This document shows, piece after piece, positions 7,711 to 13,820 of a DNA stretch of 21,666 bases. How positions within the stretch are numbered: position 1 is the first letter of the stretch; each line of letters begins with the position of its first letter. A program made the position numbers and the translations under genes. Location: positions 1-21,666 of the IMG/VR virus record IMGVR_UViG_3300008117_006924; one strand, 5' to 3'. The notes beneath the pieces were generated by a model. It was not told where the DNA came from. It did no database searches and worked only from the letters and a program-made list of their open reading frames with translations. This DNA is from a virus.

Positions 7711-7960
7711 CGGTTCCACCTTTCTTCATCCATCCATTAAAGTATCCACAGTTAGAACCTATTCCAACTCTGGCCACAGTGAGTCGCTTGACCTGATCGT
7801 CTGAGCATTCCACAGTGGTACGGCTATTAACCCTCTCACCATTTTCTGTGACAATGGTTTGATTGGTGTAGCAGTACTGTGGTTTCTGTGCCTGTGTCTT
7901 TGGCGCTGAGCCACAGCCTACCAACAGCGCCAATGCAGTGCCGGCTATGATCAATTTCAT
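7637..7960 (-). CDS. Small lipoprotein with surface-antigen-like domain
   Basis: A 107-residue lipoprotein: MKLIIAGTALALLVGC gives a short signal peptide and a lipobox (LLVG-Cys16), followed by a Ser/Pro/Gln linker. The rest includes YCYTNQTIV, a Cys-rich core, and a C-terminal ALSCQLPDGSWEIVD resembling the 'ACrqpDGsW' end of bacterial 17-kDa-type surface antigens. The ATG overlaps the upstream lipoprotein stop by 4 nt. With its two neighbours it forms a trio of exported proteins just after the lysis genes. An outer-membrane spanin-like or superinfection role is possible but unproven. Confidence 0.78.
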   Translation of the reverse strand: MKLIIAGTALALLVGCGSAPKTQAQKPQYCYTNQTIVTENGERVNSRTTVECSDDQVKRLTVARVGIGSNCGYFNGWMKKGGTDVQYRALSCQLPDGSWEIVDTHGQ

Positions 7961-8442
7961 TGGCGTGCCAATTTTTGTTCTTTGGCTTCAGCGATCAGCT
8001 GATCGAACACAGGCTTTGGCATTTTCAACCTTACAAAGGTATAGTGGCGGCCCTGCATAGTGAAATGTCCAACTTCACGCTGAAGATGCTCACGGATAGT
8101 AGTATCACGCACCACATATGAGATCTTTGTGTAGGTAGATTTCTTGTCGTCTTTGAACTCAATACGTGTTTCGGAGTTAACTTCGGAGTTTATACGTTTG
8201 GCAAAGTTATTCATAGCGATGGCATACATCTGTTCTTCAGCGGCCTGTGCATGAATTGATTCACCTGCACCGCATGCATATGCCATGTCTTTTGACCACC
8301 AAAACCAACCCTCAGTTCCTGCCTGAGCACAACTCTGATACCAACTGGGTTGAGCATAGGATTTGCGATCCTCGATACTCTTCATTGACGAACAACCAGA
8401 AATGGCTGCTGCCATCAAACCAACTGCTAGTGCCTTTTTCAT
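7957..8442 (-). CDS. LPP20-like lipoprotein
   Basis: A 161-residue lipoprotein with signal peptide MKKALAVGLMAAAISGC and lipobox Cys17. The mature domain has EQMYAIAMNNFAKRINSEVNS, an amphipathic helix followed by strands (TRIEFKDDKKSTYTKISYVV) and a closing helix, the layout of LPP20-family proteins of Gram-negative outer membranes. GAAAGG lies 7 nt before the ATG, and a near-consensus sigma70 promoter lies at 8477-8505. It leads an operon of three exported proteins. Role in infection is unknown. Modification of the host envelope or superinfection exclusion fit the context. Confidence 0.8.
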   Translation of the reverse strand: MKKALAVGLMAAAISGCSSMKSIEDRKSYAQPSWYQSCAQAGTEGWFWWSKDMAYACGAGESIHAQAAEEQMYAIAMNNFAKRINSEVNSETRIEFKDDKKSTYTKISYVVRDTTIREHLQREVGHFTMQGRHYTFVRLKMPKPVFDQLIAEAKEQKLARQ

Positions 8443-8476
8443 AAAAACCTTTCTGTGTGTAAATTAGGACAGTATA

Positions 8477-8505
8477 AGTATAGCACCATGGCCGACCTAA
8501 GTCAA
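8477..8505 (-). promoter_or_regulatory. Sigma70-type promoter for the lipoprotein operon
   Basis: TTGACT (8505-8500), 17-bp spacer, TATACT (8482-8477), followed by a second TATACT 6 nt further on. It sits in the gap between the holin-like gene and the LPP20-like gene, about 35 nt before that start. A host-type promoter here suggests the exported proteins are made early, unlike the lysis genes upstream. Confidence 0.78.
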
Positions 8506-8522
8506 CCACAGCGGTTGCCAAA

Positions 8523-8825
8523 TTACTTGAAGAAGATCAATGCCATCATCGCTGCCTGCACAATGAATCCCACTCCAATTGTCACTATATTCAGCATGTC
8601 TTTTTGGATAGCTGCTTTAACAAAGAGCAGTGTCAGACCTGTCCAAACTAATAGCACCAAATCTACTCCCGGTAATCGGTCTGTAAGCCCTGCCATAACT
8701 GCTAGCAGACTGGGGATTGTTGAGGCATGCAGTACTATTGCTGCCAACCATCCAAATGTTTCTGCTGAAATAACAGAAATTTTAGTTTGGATGAATTCTT
8801 TGAGTTGCTGGATATCTGTCATCAT
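8523..8825 (-). CDS. Holin-like small membrane protein
   Basis: A 100-residue protein with three hydrophobic segments, about residues 22-42, 50-69 and 76-98, a short hydrophilic N-terminus (TDIQQLKEFIQTK) and a C-terminal Lys. Size, topology and the position directly after the cell-wall hydrolase (ATGA overlap of 4 nt) fit a class I holin that would time lysis. There is no sequence motif that proves this, and small three-span phage membrane proteins of other function exist. Confidence 0.6.
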   Translation of the reverse strand: MMTDIQQLKEFIQTKISVISAETFGWLAAIVLHASTIPSLLAVMAGLTDRLPGVDLVLLVWTGLTLLFVKAAIQKDMLNIVTIGVGFIVQAAMMALIFFK

Positions 8826-9376
8826 AGTTTAACTTCCTTTGCTCGATAAAAAATGTGTTGCCCTATTTGTCCAACTTTTGGAAGATTCCATCTTGGATTA
8901 ACATAGGTGGCATGATAATACAAAGCATCTTTGAGAACAGATAATCTAAATCCTTCCAAAAGAACTTTCTTAGCGACTTCATAGCTTTCATTGTAGGCTT
9001 CCTTGTTTATGGGACGATTTTTATGTATAGAATCGCAGTACCATGAGAACTGGCACACTACTCTTTCCATGACAACATTTTTTTGATACACGACTCCGCA
9101 GACGTCCTTGCCAAATACACCAGCTTGAACACGATTAAGAGTCACCTGAGCCACTGCCACTTTACCTTCGAACGGCTCATATCCTGCTTCTCGATAAATG
9201 TTGATAGCTAGGCAATCCAATTGTTGCTCTCGGGTTTTAATTGACACAACATCTCGACTATAATATCCATTTTTCTCTTTGAGACCTGCAAATTTAGTCG
9301 AGGTCAACGTTTGAACTAACACAACTACTAAAATAAATCCTACAATGTAGGATATGATACGAATTGACTTTTCCAT
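8822..9376 (-). CDS. SleB-type cell-wall hydrolase (endolysin)
   Basis: About 184 residues. The start is set by AGGAGG 5 nt upstream of ATG 9376; the in-frame ATG at 9391 lies before that ribosome site and is unlikely. A single N-terminal membrane segment (IRIISYIVGFILVVVLVQTL, residues 5-24) is followed by a hydrolase_2/SleB catalytic domain: LAINIYREAGYEPFEGKVAV with the likely catalytic Glu63, VAQVTLNRV, then CQFSWYCDS and a late YYHATYV. SleB-family enzymes are muramidases or transglycosylases of peptidoglycan. The N-terminal anchor suggests a membrane-tethered or signal-arrest-release endolysin acting with the adjacent holin-like protein. Confidence 0.85.
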   Translation of the reverse strand: MEKSIRIISYIVGFILVVVLVQTLTSTKFAGLKEKNGYYSRDVVSIKTREQQLDCLAINIYREAGYEPFEGKVAVAQVTLNRVQAGVFGKDVCGVVYQKNVVMERVVCQFSWYCDSIHKNRPINKEAYNESYEVAKKVLLEGFRLSVLKDALYYHATYVNPRWNLPKVGQIGQHIFYRAKEVKL

Positions 9377-9666
9377 AAGTCCTCCTTTCATTTAGTGTGC
9401 GATATTCTGCACATTACATTAAGGGAGTTAACTTCACGAGGCTCTGAAAGAACCCTACTTTCGTGTAGTTGTCTCCATTGGACGCATGATCTCATAACTC
9501 ATGTGCCTTTGGCGACCCTTGGCGTCCCGAAAATACGGGTTTCTCATTGGCCAAGACCCGCGGATCTGTTTCAGCTTTTGGCATACTTTGGATCTACTAT
9601 CTCAGTTTCTTTGCGAAACGTTTAATATATAGTCGATATCGTGAATTCATATACAAAAACCGGTGA
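9377..9666 (-). other. 290-bp gene-free, structure-rich interval
   Basis: No convincing gene in 290 bp. Read on the minus strand it holds several inverted repeats. CTTGGC/GCCAAG (about 9512-9554) encloses a CCCG/CGGG hairpin, CTAC/GTAG lies near 9452-9466, GGTTC/GAGCC near 9439-9453, and GTTTC/GAAAC near 9605-9619. A TGTGC/GCACA pair (about 9396-9413) lies just before the endolysin ribosome site. Two overlapping 30-codon frames exist without ribosome sites. It is either a long structured 5' leader of the endolysin gene or a small noncoding RNA. It resembles no RNA family I know. Confidence 0.4.
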
Positions 9667-10056
9667 TTATCGACGCATTTTGGATATATCCACAGCTTCT
9701 TCGTCTGAAAACACAGGTACCGCATTTGACTTGTGCATGGTAGCGATACCCTTGACCATTGTGCCAGTATATACTTTTGGTGCAGGCATTGTACAAGCAC
9801 CTCCGGAAAATGGAAGGCTGGGTATTTTGGCAGCACTCGAACCTCGATATGATGCAGGCGGGGGGTTCCAGACTTCGCTGCTCATAGCACGTTTTCGCTT
9901 GCCTTCTGTCTGCTCTATACCCTGCCTTCTCAGAAGATCTTTCCAAGATTCGTCTAATTCACGGGCTTTTCTAGCATGTTCTGCCGATGCAAATTTTTTC
10001 TTGCCTCGTTTCTTGCCCGTGGTAGATAACCACGGACCTTCTAAGTGCATACTCAA
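9667..10056 (-). CDS. Conserved phage protein, basic N-terminus
   Basis: Up to 129 residues from TTG 10056 (GGAG lies 8 nt upstream) or 127 from ATG 10050. The TTG has the better ribosome spacing. The N-terminal part is strongly basic (STTGKKRGKKKFASAEHARKAREL), suggesting nucleic-acid contact. The C-terminal part ends VKGIATMHKSNAVPVFSDEEAVDISKMRR, a tail I associate with an uncharacterised protein conserved in aquatic T4-type phages. No enzyme motif is seen. It has its own promoter (10090-10118) fused to the terminator of the preceding operon. Confidence 0.8.
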   Translation of the reverse strand: MSMHLEGPWLSTTGKKRGKKKFASAEHARKARELDESWKDLLRRQGIEQTEGKRKRAMSSEVWNPPPASYRGSSAAKIPSLPFSGGACTMPAPKVYTGTMVKGIATMHKSNAVPVFSDEEAVDISKMRR

Positions 10057-10089
10057 AATTTATCTCCAAAAAAATTAAACTACTCTATG

Positions 10090-10118
10090 AGTTTAACACC
10101 TCTACAAAAAAAAGTCAA
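10090..10118 (-). promoter_or_regulatory. Sigma70-type promoter overlapping a terminator T-run
   Basis: TTGACT (10118-10113), 17-bp spacer, TAAACT (10095-10090). The first two T's of the -35 are the end of the T-run of the terminator at 10124-10141. It drives the small conserved gene starting at 10056. Confidence 0.65.
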
Positions 10119-10141
10119 AAAAAATCCCACCAAAGTGGGAT
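10117..10141 (-). terminator. Rho-independent terminator after kinase fusion gene
   Basis: A 7-bp stem ATCCCAC/GTGGGAT with loop TTTG, followed on the minus strand by a run of eight T's, 17 nt after the stop of the kinase-nucleotidyltransferase gene. Confidence 0.88.
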
Positions 10142-10158
10142 AAAATCAAAAAGGATTG

Positions 10159-10992
10159 TTAAAGACCCATTTCTTTTCGAATTTTTGTTGCCGAAATATC
10201 AGTGATTGACAAATCAAATGTTTCTTGTTCGATTTTATAACCAACATCACGACCATAAGTGATATTGACGATATTAGGAACAACCTGTATTTCATATTGT
10301 CCTTGATAAATGGGGTCTAGATCTCTTTTTATGTATTGCATTACCTGATCCAGAGCAAAAGGATTAGTGCCTTGCCAGCCCTGGCAATCACGTATTTGTA
10401 TAACAACTTGTCCTGTTTTCGCTATAGCACGTTCAAACAGCGCCCGATGGCCTGCATGCCAAGGTTGCCATCTACCTAGCATTTGAACAGTTTCTTGCCG
10501 CCAATTAAACACAGGTCTTCGACGATTTTCTAAAATATGTTCGCCTACAAACTCTGCCCACTTCTCACTATTTTGTTCTGTAATGCGGAAGTCATAAACT
10601 TCGGGTGGCACAAACATTTTATTTGTGTCTTCAAAACGCCCTTTATCTATAGTATCCATCCAAATAGTCCAATCCGCTTTGTAGTTGTTTCGCATTTCTA
10701 CCAATGGGGCCACGAAATCCACAATACAATAATCAGTATCGGCTTTGTCTGCCAAATCTCTCATGCGTTGGCTTTGTCTAATCCGGCCATCTAAACTGAA
10801 GTCCCAGTCATTGAACTGTCTGCGAACTTCATCAGCATTTAGCCATCTCACTGTAACCATCGAGTCATTTAAGGGGCGTAATGAATTTTCATTTATAGGT
10901 TTAAAATTATTTTCTAAATATTTTTTTAGTTGCTTGGCAAGATATGTTTTCCCTGAACCAGGTAATCCCATTATTAAAATTCTTTTAGTCAT
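10159..10992 (-). CDS. APS-kinase-like / nucleotidyltransferase fusion
   Basis: A 277-residue two-domain enzyme. Residues 1-150 are a P-loop kinase resembling adenylylsulfate kinase (CysC): Walker A GLPGSGKT (9-16), LNADEVRRQF (51-60) like the CysC DGDxxR segment, FSLDGRIRQSQRMRDLA (66-82), and a late VDFVAPLVEMRNNY. Residues 165-277 are an HxGH-type nucleotidyltransferase: GRWQPWHAGH (173-182) and ISATKIR (266-272), as in NMN adenylyltransferase and cytidylyltransferases. The kinase-then-transferase order recalls PAPS synthases, but the C-terminal domain is much smaller than an ATP sulfurylase. It overlaps the sulfotransferase-like gene by 4 nt, which favours a PAPS-supply role. NMN or CTP-based chemistry is the alternative. 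Confidence 0.8.
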   Translation of the reverse strand: MTKRILIMGLPGSGKTYLAKQLKKYLENNFKPINENSLRPLNDSMVTVRWLNADEVRRQFNDWDFSLDGRIRQSQRMRDLADKADTDYCIVDFVAPLVEMRNNYKADWTIWMDTIDKGRFEDTNKMFVPPEVYDFRITEQNSEKWAEFVGEHILENRRRPVFNWRQETVQMLGRWQPWHAGHRALFERAIAKTGQVVIQIRDCQGWQGTNPFALDQVMQYIKRDLDPIYQGQYEIQVVPNIVNITYGRDVGYKIEQETFDLSITDISATKIRKEMGL

Positions 10993-11570
10993 AATTTATA
11001 TTTTTCCTTTTCTGTAGTGAACTGATAATTGATTTGCAGTTCTTGTACCCAATCTAACACTTCTTTTTTGTTAATGACTTTGTCCCATACCGGTCCATAT
11101 CCAAGATAATGCTTATCAGAATCAGATGTCCAATCGTCGAATCCTAGAATCTGTCCGGTTCTCTGCCAATCAGTAATTATATCTTCATAAATCAGCCAAT
11201 GTATTTTTTTAAATTTCGGCCATTCTTTGATATTAAAAATTCTTTCATGAAAAAATAAAATGCCATGTGCAAATGTAAAGAAATATGTTCTTGGAATGAC
11301 AAATGGTGCTAAAGCGATATCTTTAAATTTGTGGGTCTGTTTAGTTAGCATTATTGTATAGAAACTCAATACCTGAGCTAACATGTCTTTTCTCGTACAA
11401 ATTACCACAGTCCACTGTTCTGGCTGTTCTTGGATTTCAGGCCATATAATAGGCATTTCTAAATTTTCTACGATTCTGGGCTTGCCTAATCTGTCCAACG
11501 AGCTTTCAATATGAGCTTTTAGACTATTGCTGGCTGATCTTCCAGGGCTAACTACAATATATTTTTCCAT
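10989..11570 (-). CDS. Sulfotransferase-like protein
   Basis: A 193-residue protein with features of the P-loop-like sulfotransferase fold. YIVVSPGRSASNSL (residues 4-17) matches the 5'-phosphosulfate loop, VVICTRKDMLAQVLSFY (about 54-70) matches the 3'-phosphate-binding Arg/Ser segment, and a late WLIYEDI is like the 'l.YEdl' motif. It is shorter than typical cellular enzymes but normal for phage ones. The ATG overlap with the downstream APS-kinase-like gene implies a two-gene unit that makes and uses PAPS. Substrate is unknown (glycan, host surface or virion component). Its promoter abuts an upstream terminator, and a 15-bp palindrome lies in its leader. Confidence 0.72.
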   Translation of the reverse strand: MEKYIVVSPGRSASNSLKAHIESSLDRLGKPRIVENLEMPIIWPEIQEQPEQWTVVICTRKDMLAQVLSFYTIMLTKQTHKFKDIALAPFVIPRTYFFTFAHGILFFHERIFNIKEWPKFKKIHWLIYEDIITDWQRTGQILGFDDWTSDSDKHYLGYGPVWDKVINKKEVLDWVQELQINYQFTTEKEKYKL

Positions 11571-11596
11571 ATAAATTCCAAAATAGAAACAATGAT

Positions 11597-11611
11597 AGAT
11601 AAGTCTTATCT
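11597..11611. promoter_or_regulatory. 15-bp palindrome, candidate operator
   Basis: AGATAAG-T-CTTATCT is a perfect 7-1-7 inverted repeat immediately downstream of the predicted start point of the sulfotransferase promoter, a typical place for a repressor operator. It could equally form a small hairpin in the leader. Confidence 0.5.
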
Positions 11612-11616
11612 TGTCT

Positions 11617-11646
11617 AATATATATCGAAAAGATCAGCTAGGTCAA
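11617..11646 (-). promoter_or_regulatory. Sigma70-type promoter for sulfotransferase operon
   Basis: TTGACC (11646-11641), 18-bp spacer, TATATT (11622-11617); a 16-bp spaced TATATA is also possible. The -35 begins right after the terminator stem at 11647-11673. Confidence 0.65.
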
Positions 11647-11673
11647 GGAAAAGCGGCGATAGGCCGCTTTTCC
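11647..11673 (-). terminator. Terminator after pqqA
   Basis: An 11-bp perfect stem GGAAAAGCGGC/GCCGCTTTTCC with a 5-nt loop lies 12 nt after the pqqA stop. The T's lie within the 3' arm, so it could act in both directions. Its GCGGC core resembles the terminator at 13852-13878. Confidence 0.8.
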
Positions 11674-11685
11674 AACGTTACAAAA

Positions 11686-11757
11686 TTACCTATTCATAAC
11701 ATACATAGTGATTTCAAAACCAAAACGCATGTCGGTTGCTGTTGGTGTGGTCCACAT
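11686..11757 (-). CDS. pqqA: PqqA, precursor peptide of the cofactor PQQ
   Basis: A 23-codon gene too short for most gene finders. The peptide begins MWTTPTATDMR and ends FGFEITMYVMNR, matching PqqA in length, in the Met-Trp opening, in the D-x-R-x-GFE core and, decisively, in the E-x-x-x-Y motif (Glu15, Tyr19). These two residues are cross-linked by the radical SAM enzyme PqqE and become the whole PQQ molecule. A consensus ribosome site (AAGGAGG, 11762-11768) precedes the ATG, and a terminator follows 12 nt after the stop. No pqqB, C, D or E is in the window, so the peptide must feed the host pathway (PqqD/E). PQQ serves methanol, glucose and alcohol dehydrogenases in the periplasm. The TATAAT at 11815-11820 is a likely -10 though its -35 is weak. 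I am confident of the family, less so of the physiological purpose. Confidence 0.9.
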   Translation of the reverse strand: MWTTPTATDMRFGFEITMYVMNR

Positions 11758-11761
11758 AATA

Positions 11762-11768
11762 TCCTCCT
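11762..11768 (-). promoter_or_regulatory. Consensus ribosome binding site of pqqA
   Basis: AAGGAGG, full anti-16S complementarity, 4-5 nt plus ATT before the pqqA ATG. It is the strongest ribosome site in the window beside that of the endolysin, and it argues that this 23-codon frame is translated. Confidence 0.85.
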
Positions 11769-11814
11769 TTGTTGATAAAATTACACACTGCATCGTGCTA
11801 GTATGTATCATTAT

Positions 11815-11845
11815 TATATGGCAGAAACGTTGTAAAACGTATAGT
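11815..11845 (-). promoter_or_regulatory. Possible pqqA promoter with inverted repeat
   Basis: A TATAAT hexamer lies about 60 nt upstream of pqqA on the minus strand, with a poor -35. Just upstream is ACGTT-TTAC-AACGT, a 5-bp-arm inverted repeat where an activator or repressor could bind, and further up AATGATATT occurs twice about 23 nt apart. This fills the roughly 125-bp gap between the SGNH hydrolase gene and pqqA. Confidence 0.4.
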
Positions 11846-11882
11846 GAATATCATTAAATAACAGTAGCAAATATCATTATGG

Positions 11883-12296
11883 TCATTTGGTTTGAGCTGC
11901 CAATTCTCTATATCCGCGACCTGTGGGATGTATGCCGTCGGCGCTCATGTGTGCTTTTGGTCTGGATAAAATTGTATCGCCGTATTCTTTGGCCAACATA
12001 ACTATAGCATCATGTGCAAGAGGTTTTCTATCACGGCCCGGATCGATCCAAAATACCCTATCAGCGGTAATATTTTTACGCATGTTCTGTAATTCCCAAA
12101 TACTTCTCACACCAGCATGATCATTAGCACCTAGACTGATAATCACTGTCTTGGCAGGACTCTTGCTGGCTTTGGCAAGATAGTCTCTGTTCCACTGCTG
12201 GGAGTTCCAACCACTTCGGGCGTAGCTCACACACTCGGGCCGTGCCTGTGCAGTTCCAACTGCGATGCTGTCTCCAATAATCAAACATTCTAACAT
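11883..12296 (-). CDS. SGNH/GDSL-type hydrolase
   Basis: A 137-residue compact SGNH hydrolase (esterase, acetylhydrolase or lipase type). Block I is LIIGDSIAVG (nucleophile Ser10), block II Gly29, block III SLGANDH (Asn58), and block V ADGIHPTGRGY with Asp120 and His123, so all four conserved residues are present. There is no signal peptide, so it acts in the cytoplasm or is carried in the virion. Its TTGAGGATT ribosome site lies in a 12-nt gap after the preceding small gene. It may deacetylate sugars of surface polysaccharide or modify small esters. The substrate cannot be told. Confidence 0.85.
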   Translation of the reverse strand: MLECLIIGDSIAVGTAQARPECVSYARSGWNSQQWNRDYLAKASKSPAKTVIISLGANDHAGVRSIWELQNMRKNITADRVFWIDPGRDRKPLAHDAIVMLAKEYGDTILSRPKAHMSADGIHPTGRGYRELAAQTK

Positions 12297-12308
12297 ACAA
12301 TCCTCAAA

Positions 12309-12611
12309 TTAAGATAATTTTAACACTGTCACCAAGGCTTCTTGTTCATTCCAAAACGCCCAATACCAACGTTGATGAGTATCATTGTCTAAAAATATTT
12401 CAGCACAACGATACCCTAATTTTTTTATTTCTGTATTGGTTGATTCCCAGGCAGATGGAACAACAGTCCGACTTTTTCTTCTACTGCGATCTATAGGATC
12501 CAGCACAAGAACCACTGCAGGAGGATCAGATTCATAACTTCTGTGTTGCCTCGTTTTCTCGTAGTAGGGAATGTGCCGATTCAACCAATCATTCCAGGCA
12601 ACAATCTGCAC
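12309..12611 (-). CDS. Small protein of unknown function
   Basis: A 100-residue protein that starts at GTG 12611 preceded by AGGAATAGG. It is Trp/Arg-rich (WNDWLNRHIPYYEKTRQHR near the start, HQRWYWAFWNEQEAL near the end), with a central PPAVVLVLDPIDRSRRKSRTVV. There is no membrane segment or signal peptide. It lies between rubrerythrin and the SGNH hydrolase with gaps of 12 nt on each side, probably in the same operon. I do not recognise the family. Confidence 0.7.
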   Translation of the reverse strand: MQIVAWNDWLNRHIPYYEKTRQHRSYESDPPAVVLVLDPIDRSRRKSRTVVPSAWESTNTEIKKLGYRCAEIFLDNDTHQRWYWAFWNEQEALVTVLKLS

Positions 12612-12623
12612 ATCCTATTCCTA

Positions 12624-13061
12624 TTACTGATTAGCCTTATGAGCTTCTAAAGTTCTTGTGAACTTATTAGCATGGCTGCGTTCTGCCTTTGCCAAGGTCT
12701 CAAACCAATCCGCAATCTCGTCAAAACCTTCTTCACGAGCTGTTTTTGCCATACCGGGATACATATCGGTGTACTCATGGGTCTCACCAGCGATCGCTGA
12801 TTCTAGAGCTTCTGCTGTGGTCTTGGCCGGCATGCCTGTTCCTGGATCACCTGCCCCTCCGTCAATCAGATATTCCATATGACCGTGTGCGTGGCCTGTT
12901 TCTCCCTCTGCAGTAGAACGGAATACAGATGCAACATCATTGTCTCCGTTAACATCTGCTAGGTTTGCGAAATACAAATAACGGCGATTGGCCTGTGATT
13001 CACCAGCAAATGCCTCTTTCAAGTTTTCTTCGGTACGTGTACCTTTTACAGTTTGTGACAT
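12624..13061 (-). CDS. Rubrerythrin, erythrin domain only
   Basis: A 145-residue diiron four-helix-bundle protein of the rubrerythrin family, which reduces hydrogen peroxide. Ligand motifs are clear: [18 protein letters not shown] on helix 1, [18 protein letters not shown] on helix 2, [21 protein letters not shown] on helix 3 (listed as [10 protein letters not shown] and MYPGMAKTA), and [14 protein letters not shown] on helix 4. The C-terminal rubredoxin domain of classic rubrerythrin is absent, so an external electron donor is needed. GGAG lies 6 nt before the ATG. Its promoter has TTGATC/TATAAT with an inverted repeat in the spacer. It is likely a peroxide shield during infection and heads an operon with two small genes. 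Confidence 0.92.
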   Translation of the reverse strand: MSQTVKGTRTEENLKEAFAGESQANRRYLYFANLADVNGDNDVASVFRSTAEGETGHAHGHMEYLIDGGAGDPGTGMPAKTTAEALESAIAGETHEYTDMYPGMAKTAREEGFDEIADWFETLAKAERSHANKFTRTLEAHKANQ

Positions 13062-13084
13062 AGGGTCTCCTTGTTTGTCAATGT

Positions 13085-13120
13085 ATGTGTATATTATATA
13101 TCCTATTAAGATAGGAGATC
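13085..13120 (-). promoter_or_regulatory. Rubrerythrin promoter with internal operator-like repeat
   Basis: TTGATC, 18-bp spacer, consensus TATAAT on the minus strand (about 13120-13091). The spacer contains the inverted repeat TCCTAT-CTTA-ATAGGA, an ideal position for a repressor or redox-responsive regulator to block RNA polymerase. Confidence 0.65.
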
Positions 13121-13173
13121 AATAGTTTTTTTGTGAATATTTTTTTATGGCGATAATAGATTTTGTCAATATC

Positions 13174-13201
13174 AAAAAAGAAAGGAGCCGAAGCTCCTTT
13201 C
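13174..13201 (-). terminator. Terminator after the outer-membrane protein gene
   Basis: A 9-bp stem GAAAGGAGC/GCTCCTTTC with a TTCG tetraloop, followed by six T's on the minus strand, 19 nt after the stop codon. A textbook intrinsic terminator. Confidence 0.93.
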
Positions 13202-13219
13202 TATGTGCTAATCTCTAGA

Positions 13220-13777
13220 TTAGAACTTGAAACCAACGCTGATATTAGTAGCATTGTAATCGCTGTCACCACGAACACTGTCGTAGCCTAGGCCAACGAA
13301 ATAATTCTTACTTAGAGCGTGCTCTGCACTCAGGCGATATGTGCGTGTGGTGTCAGCATTGACGCTGTCCATTGCTGCACGATAACGGTAACCTGCTTTA
13401 ACTGAAAGCGATGGAGTTACAGCATACTTGATGCCTGGCTCTACACTGTAGTAGCTGTAGTTAGTTGCAGTCTTGAACTTCTCACCAACACCTGCACGAC
13501 CGTATACGCTGAGACCAGTTGCACCGACTGGCTGTGTAGCTGTTAGACCGGCTTCTAAACGTGTGTCGCTGAGATTGTTACTGTTGTCAGTCTTTTGACG
13601 CAAGCTGAAATCAGCTTTGAACATTTGGTTAATGTCTGTGCCCATGGTAACTTTAGTTGCGCGAGCATCTGCGGTACTATCTACCCCATCACGGCTGCTA
13701 TACTCAACAGCACCAAACCCGCCAGCAAAGGCAGTACTTGCGGCGCTCAAAGCGGCCACTACGATAAACTTCTTCAT
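13220..13777 (-). CDS. Outer-membrane beta-barrel protein
   Basis: A 185-residue protein with signal peptide MKKFIVVAALSAASTAFA, cleaved before GGFG. The mature part alternates short amphipathic strands with aromatic girdles (GAVEYSSRD, FKADFSLRQKT, LSVYGRAGVG, SVEPGIKYAV, LSVKAGYRYRA, YFVGLGYDSV) and ends ISVGFKF, a C-terminal Phe as recognised by the BAM machinery. About eight strands can be counted, an OmpA/OmpW-like small barrel. A host-type promoter (13821-13850), a strong ribosome site and its own terminator make it an autonomous unit. Phage outer-membrane proteins may mask receptors from competing phages. A transport role is the alternative. Acquired from a host is plausible. Confidence 0.88.
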   Translation of the reverse strand: MKKFIVVAALSAASTAFAGGFGAVEYSSRDGVDSTADARATKVTMGTDINQMFKADFSLRQKTDNSNNLSDTRLEAGLTATQPVGATGLSVYGRAGVGEKFKTATNYSYYSVEPGIKYAVTPSLSVKAGYRYRAAMDSVNADTTRTYRLSAEHALSKNYFVGLGYDSVRGDSDYNATNISVGFKF

Positions 13778-13783
13778 TGATAT

Positions 13784-13800
13784 TTCCTTTTAAAAGTAAA
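13784..13800 (-). promoter_or_regulatory. Leader/RBS of the OMP gene, related to dnaK and hsp20 leaders
   Basis: TTTACTTTTAAAAGGAAA just before the ATG differs only slightly from the TTACTTTAAAAGGAGA leaders of dnaK and hsp20, suggesting a common translation-initiation cassette. Confidence 0.5.
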
Positions 13801-13820
13801 TGACTTGTATGTCAATGTTT

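Noticed and set aside
9421-9600. Possible tRNA in the gap before the endolysin
   Set aside because: GGTTC followed by a hairpin caught the eye, but there is no seven-base T-loop of the right form, no anticodon arm and no acceptor pairing.
9597-9836. Minus-strand 79-codon frame overlapping the small conserved gene
   Set aside because: Out-of-frame with a better supported gene over most of its length, no ribosome site and no recognisable pattern.
9641-10078. Plus-strand open frame of 145 codons
   Set aside because: It is the antisense shadow of the conserved minus-strand gene at 9667-10056, has no ribosome site and reads as low-quality sequence.
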